A stretch of DNA of 64,000 bases. Source: Leptospira bouyouniensis (lineage in GTDB: Bacteria > Spirochaetota > Leptospiria > Leptospirales > Leptospiraceae). Made by a program: the position numbers and the translations under genes. Positions 60,365 to 64,000 of this stretch are shown here, piece by piece. How positions within the stretch are numbered: position 1 is the stretch's first letter; the number at the start of each line of letters is the position of its first letter. The notes beneath the pieces were generated by a model, which had not been told where the DNA came from, ran no database searches, and saw only the letters and a program-made list of their open reading frames with translations. The stretch is taken from the NCBI RefSeq assembly GCF_004769525.1, contig NZ_RQFT01000001.1, positions 62,001-126,000 of the forward strand, given 5' to 3'.

Positions 60365-61636
60365 GTGAAAGAAACATTAGCAATTGTCGGAACTGGGATC
60401 GCCGGTTTAGGATCCGCTTATTTTTTAAAGAACGATTTTGATTTAACAATTTTTGACAGTGCCGATTACATCGGTGGACATACTAACACGGTGATGGTGG
60501 AAGAAGATGGTGTCGAAATACCGATCGACACTGGATTTATTGTTTTTAACCACGTTACCTATCCAAATTTATTACGTTTGTTCCAAACTTTGGGTGTCCC
60601 AACAAAAAAATCGGATATGTCTTTTAGTGTACAACATGACCCCACCAAATTAGAGTTTTGTGGTTCAGGTCTTGCCGGATTATTTGCACAGAAAAAAAAC
60701 TTATTCCGACCTCATTATCTAAAAATGTTACTTGAGATAAATCGATTTAATTCAACTGCACCTAAGATTTTGGACAATCCTACCTATGATGATTGGAATC
60801 TTGGTCGTTATATGGAAACTTTTGGTTACGGTAAGGACATTCTCAATTATTATTTAATCCCGATGAGTTCTGCTGTATGGTCTACTCCTCCTGATTTGAT
60901 GTTGGAATTCCCTGCAAAATCTCTCATCCGGTTTTTTTATAACCATGGATTTTTGGGCTTAAGTACCCAACACCAATGGTACACTGTGGATGGCGGGTCT
61001 AAAGAATATGTAAAACGAATCATCCCACCAATTCAGGACCGAATCCGATTGAATACGCCAGTTCTATCTGTGAACCGGTTGCCGAATGGAAAAGTAGAAA
61101 TTGTTTTACCAGAAGGCAAAAAGGAAGTGTTTGATAAAGTGCTTTTGGCAACACATGGCCACTTGTCAGCAAAACTTTTAGGGAATCCAACCAAACTCGA
61201 AAAAGAATTATTACCACTTTATCGTTACCAACACAATACAGCAACCTTACATACGGATGATACAGATATGCCGGCTCTCAAGTCCTGTTGGTCGAGTTGG
61301 AATTACAAAATTATCGAATCAAAAGAGGGAAAGATGGAACCTTACACTCTTTATTGGATGAATCGTTTACAAAATGTATCGAAGAAAAAAAACTATTTTG
61401 TCACCATCAATGATCCAGGCCGTGTTAAAGAAAGCCACACCATCAAAAAAATTGATTATGAACACCCTTTGTTTTCTGTGGAAGCATCACTTGGCCAAAA
61501 TCGCCTTCCTAAGTTAAACGAAGAAGGACCTATTTATTTTGCGGGTGCTTACTTTCGATACGGATTCCATGAAGATGGATTTTTGTCTGCGGTGAATGTT
61601 GCTAAAAGTATCTTAAAAAGAGACCCATGGACCTAA
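60365..61636 (+). CDS. FAD-dependent oxidoreductase of the DUF1365/Cfa cluster
   Basis: This is a 423-residue flavoprotein of the amine oxidase/phytoene-desaturase type. The FAD motif is IVGTGIAGLGSAYFL, followed by the GGHTNTV region and IDTGFIVFN, which are highly conserved in this cluster family; the C-terminal FAGAYFRYGFHEDGFLSA is also typical. It starts with GTG at 60365 and overlaps the DUF1365 gene by ten bases. It probably oxidises or desaturates membrane fatty acyl chains together with the Cfa-like methyltransferase. Confidence 0.85.
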   Translation: MKETLAIVGTGIAGLGSAYFLKNDFDLTIFDSADYIGGHTNTVMVEEDGVEIPIDTGFIVFNHVTYPNLLRLFQTLGVPTKKSDMSFSVQHDPTKLEFCGSGLAGLFAQKKNLFRPHYLKMLLEINRFNSTAPKILDNPTYDDWNLGRYMETFGYGKDILNYYLIPMSSAVWSTPPDLMLEFPAKSLIRFFYNHGFLGLSTQHQWYTVDGGSKEYVKRIIPPIQDRIRLNTPVLSVNRLPNGKVEIVLPEGKKEVFDKVLLATHGHLSAKLLGNPTKLEKELLPLYRYQHNTATLHTDDTDMPALKSCWSSWNYKIIESKEGKMEPYTLYWMNRLQNVSKKKNYFVTINDPGRVKESHTIKKIDYEHPLFSVEASLGQNRLPKLNEEGPIYFAGAYFRYGFHEDGFLSAVNVAKSILKRDPWT

Positions 61637-62448
61637 ATTCATGTATGTACGAAGCGGACGTATTCCATATGCGGACCGCACCTACACAAAATAAATTCCA
61701 ATATAAAATATTTAATTTTTATATTGATTTGGAAGAAATAGACCAGTTGTCCCACAAAAGTTTTTTATTCTCTAGGAATCGTTGGAATTTGTTTTCGTTT
61801 TATGACAAAGATCATCTTCAATTTGGAAAAGATTCTGTGTATGAAAACATCAAATCGTTTTTAGAAGTTTCTGGGGTCAAAGAACCTATTGGCAAAATTT
61901 ATCTCCTTACCAATTTACGTGTGCTTGGCTACGTGTTCAATCCTGTGAGTTTCTATTTTTGTTTTGATACAACAGGGAATCCCCTAACTGCGATTGCAGA
62001 AGTAGGGAATACATTTGGTGAAATCAAACCTTATATAGGATTATTCCAAAAGGGAAATGGAACAATTGCCAATCCAGATGTATACATTAGAGAACAAAAA
62101 AACTTTTATGTCTCTCCGTTCATTCCTTTGGATTCTGAATTCGAATTTCGATTGAACTTTCCCAATGAAAAATTACAGATCGGTGTCGACTCTTATGAAA
62201 ATGGAAAACGAATTTTGATTACTTCCTTTATAGGAAAAAAAATTCGCTTTCAAACAAAATACTTATTAAAACTTTTCATCCAATTTCCATTTATTACCGT
62301 CAAAATAATAACATTGATTCATTGGCAAGCATTCAAGTTGTGGATCAAAAAAATTCCTTACATACAAAAACACCAAAACTTAGAGAAACAAACAGGAGTT
62401 CCCCTTGGAAAAATCAGCGAACCAGTCCCTCTTACAAGAAACGATTGA
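61627..62448 (+). CDS. DUF1365-domain protein
   Basis: This 273-residue protein is a single DUF1365 domain: RTAPTQNKFQYKIFNFYIDLEE at the start, the LTNLRVLGYVFNPVSFYFCFD motif in the middle, and a final hydrophobic and basic segment (KIITLIHWQAFKLWIKK). Its biochemical role is unknown, but it is nearly always found between an FAD oxidoreductase and a Cfa-type methyltransferase. It overlaps the first by 10 and the second by 44 bases. Confidence 0.9.
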   Translation: MDLNSCMYEADVFHMRTAPTQNKFQYKIFNFYIDLEEIDQLSHKSFLFSRNRWNLFSFYDKDHLQFGKDSVYENIKSFLEVSGVKEPIGKIYLLTNLRVLGYVFNPVSFYFCFDTTGNPLTAIAEVGNTFGEIKPYIGLFQKGNGTIANPDVYIREQKNFYVSPFIPLDSEFEFRLNFPNEKLQIGVDSYENGKRILITSFIGKKIRFQTKYLLKLFIQFPFITVKIITLIHWQAFKLWIKKIPYIQKHQNLEKQTGVPLGKISEPVPLTRND

Positions 62449-63718
62449 TTCAGAGCTTTTTACTGAACTGAAGGATAAGACAGTCACCGAACAATATCCT
62501 ATTTATAAAAAAATATTTTTTAAAGCAATGAGTTCCATGAAACGTGGATCTCTTCGTATGATTCTACCTAACGGAGAACAGGTGATCCTTGGGGATCCCA
62601 ATAGTTCATATGATGTTAAGTTTCATTCTGCTCTAGTACATGTTAAAAACCCTGTTTTTTTTAAAAAATCAGTATTACATGGTGATATTGGTTTCTCTGA
62701 ATCTTACTTAACAGGTGATTGGGACACAGATTCAATCGAAAATGTAATTTCTTGGTTTATTTTAAATGTGGATGAAGCACCAAATTTATCGGGAGCTAAG
62801 AAAAAACTTTTTCATTTGGATTTATTTAACTTGGGAAATAAGTTTTTACACTTCCTAAGAAGGAACACACTAACAGGAAGTAAAAAGAACATCGTAGAAC
62901 ATTATGATTTAGGGAATAGTTTTTATAAATTATTTTTAGACCCAACGATGACATATAGCTCTGCTTACTTTGAATCACTCGATCAAACTTTGGAAGACGC
63001 ACAAACCACAAAAGTGGATAAACTATGCCAAAAGTTAAAACTAAATCCAAACGACCATTTATTGGAGATTGGAAGTGGTTGGGGTTTTTTATCAATCCAT
63101 GCTGCTAAAAATTATGGTTGTAAAGTTACAACTGTTACCCTTTCGGAAGAACAATTTAGATTTGCTAAGGAACGAATTGAGAAAGAAGGATTGTCTGACA
63201 AAATTGAGATTCGTATCCAAGATTACAGAAAGATAGAAGGAAAATTTACAAAACTTGTATCTGTTGAAATGTTGGAAGCAGTAGGGGATGCCTACTATGA
63301 AACTTTCTTTCAAAAGTGCCAGGATTTACTCACTCAAGATGGTATCATGGCATTACAAGTGATCACTTGCCCAGATTCTAGATTTACATCTTTCAAAAAA
63401 GGAATCGATTTTATCCAAAAACATATTTTCCCAGGGTCTCTGCTTCCATCGATTGGCCGAATGAACCAGGCAATCAATCGAACCGGCGATATGTACTTAC
63501 ATCATTTGGAAGATATGGGTCTGAGTTATGCCAAAACGCTTAGAATTTGGTTAAAGGCTTTTGAAGACAACCTAACGGAAGTGAGAAGCCAAGGTTATAG
63601 TGAAACATTTATTAGAAAATGGAGATACTATCTTGCTTATTGTGCTGCCGCTTTTCAGATGCGAAACATAAGTGTGGTACAATCTGTTTATGTAAGACCG
63701 AATAATTTAAATATTTAA
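62405..63718 (+). CDS. cyclopropane-fatty-acyl-phospholipid synthase-family methyltransferase
   Basis: This 437-residue SAM-dependent enzyme modifies unsaturated acyl chains of phospholipids. Motifs: NIVEHYDLGNSFYKLFLD and MTYSSAYF, the SAM-binding LLEIGSGWGFLSIHAAK, VEMLEAVG, and the C-terminal WRYYLAYCAAAFQ. The TTG at 62405 has AGGAG five bases upstream and is preferred over internal ATGs at 62528. The product may be a cyclopropane, methyl-branched or furan fatty acid; the neighbouring oxidoreductase favours more than simple cyclopropanation. Confidence 0.9.
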   Translation: MEKSANQSLLQETIDSELFTELKDKTVTEQYPIYKKIFFKAMSSMKRGSLRMILPNGEQVILGDPNSSYDVKFHSALVHVKNPVFFKKSVLHGDIGFSESYLTGDWDTDSIENVISWFILNVDEAPNLSGAKKKLFHLDLFNLGNKFLHFLRRNTLTGSKKNIVEHYDLGNSFYKLFLDPTMTYSSAYFESLDQTLEDAQTTKVDKLCQKLKLNPNDHLLEIGSGWGFLSIHAAKNYGCKVTTVTLSEEQFRFAKERIEKEGLSDKIEIRIQDYRKIEGKFTKLVSVEMLEAVGDAYYETFFQKCQDLLTQDGIMALQVITCPDSRFTSFKKGIDFIQKHIFPGSLLPSIGRMNQAINRTGDMYLHHLEDMGLSYAKTLRIWLKAFEDNLTEVRSQGYSETFIRKWRYYLAYCAAAFQMRNISVVQSVYVRPNNLNI

Positions 63719-63738
63719 ATCTCATTTAAGTATTTTAC

Positions 63739-63774
63739 CTACCAATGGATGGATGAATTTCGATCCATTGGTAG
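63739..63774. repeat. 12-base inverted repeat after the Cfa cluster
   Basis: CTACCAATGGAT-N12-ATCCATTGGTAG is a perfect palindrome between the Cfa and SRPBCC genes. No T-tract follows on either strand, so it is either a weak terminator or a regulatory site for the next gene. Confidence 0.45.
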
Positions 63775-63830
63775 CCATTTCCCTAAAAAAACATCTTGCC
63801 AATCCAAGGGAAAACCGTATCCCTCTGAGT

Positions 63831-64000
63831 ATGAGAGAAACCAGATCTGTTTTTACATTTGATGAACCTATTGAACGATTGTGGTCAGCGGTCACCGTTT
63901 ATGAAGTGTTAGTGCATTGGTTAGCAGATGAGGTACGTGGAAGGCCAAAAGTAGGTGGGGATTTTTCTTGGACTTGGAAACTAGGACTTGAAGGGAATTT
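63831..64000 (+). CDS. SRPBCC/AHSA1-like protein, truncated by the window end
   Basis: Only the first 56 codons are inside the window. TRSVFTFDEPIERLWSAVTVYE and GGDFSWTW are typical of the activator-of-Hsp90/polyketide-cyclase (SRPBCC) superfamily. A clear ribosome binding site is not seen. It may belong with the preceding lipid cluster or stand alone. Confidence 0.65.
   Translation, partial: MRETRSVFTFDEPIERLWSAVTVYEVLVHWLADEVRGRPKVGGDFSWTWKLGLEGN

Overview
This window is spirochaete chromosome, almost certainly from the genus Leptospira. The evidence is AT-rich coding sequence with long T/A runs between genes, a small lipoprotein that looks like the Leptospira-restricted TIGR04452 family, lipoproteins with relaxed spirochaetal lipoboxes (TNC, GNC, SNC, FSC), and many conserved small exported proteins of unknown function. 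A saprophytic-clade (L. biflexa-like) species is my best guess from the metabolic content, but this is inference. No rRNA, tRNA, CRISPR array, phage or insertion sequence was seen.

Layout. 1-5.7 kb: a GT-C-like membrane protein, a lytic transglycosylase, a single-domain response regulator, aspartase, and small exported proteins including an SH3b protein and the TIGR04452-like lipoprotein. 5.7-7.4 kb: a compact Spy/CnrX-like sensor, ECF sigma and putative anti-sigma module, then a small eRF1-like protein. 7.4-15.3 kb: a complete cbb3 oxidase operon on the minus strand (ccoN-O-Q-P-G-H-I-S plus a TauE/SafE protein), including a 49-codon ccoQ-position gene that is easily missed, and a candidate FNR/FixK-type box upstream. 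15.5-22.7 kb: a coiled-coil/DUF5683-like protein and gltBD. 22.9-30.3 kb: a membrane protein, a TPM-domain protein, cheD-HDOD-aroK, a TraB protein, a Cys-rich exported protein with a Csp1-like copper-storage protein, and a lipase-fold protein with Asn at the nucleophile position. 30.4-33.6 kb: UDP-glucose pyrophosphorylase, a Cys-rich lipoprotein, and a divergent TetR/thioesterase pair with palindromic operators. 33.6-37.3 kb: an ExbB-TonB operon without ExbD whose third gene is a papain-fold/fibronectin protein lacking the catalytic Cys and His. 37.4-45 kb: a glycosyltransferase-like protein, an orphan RND pump, a PilZ protein and a two-component pair. 45.2-50.8 kb: methylmalonyl-CoA mutase (mutA, mutB, meaB). 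50.8-55.7 kb: YhhN, a ferritin-like protein with a histone-H1-like tail, an SRPBCC-like protein, an EamA transporter, an AT-rich HtrA-fold pseudoprotease, a GC-shifted short ORF, and a DUF302 gene under a CsoR/CstR-like palindrome. 55.8-64 kb: spermidine synthase, an outer-membrane-protein/lipoprotein/HExxH-lipoprotein operon ending in pyrF, and an FAD oxidase-DUF1365-Cfa lipid-modification cluster followed by a truncated SRPBCC gene.

The most notable signals are three hydrolase-fold proteins with missing catalytic residues (alpha/beta hydrolase, papain, HtrA), the ExbB-TonB-pseudopapain operon, a CnrYXH-like sigma module, a CcoS-like tail on the ccoQ-position protein, and several clean palindromic operators. 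All functional statements rest on reading motifs by eye; no database search was possible.
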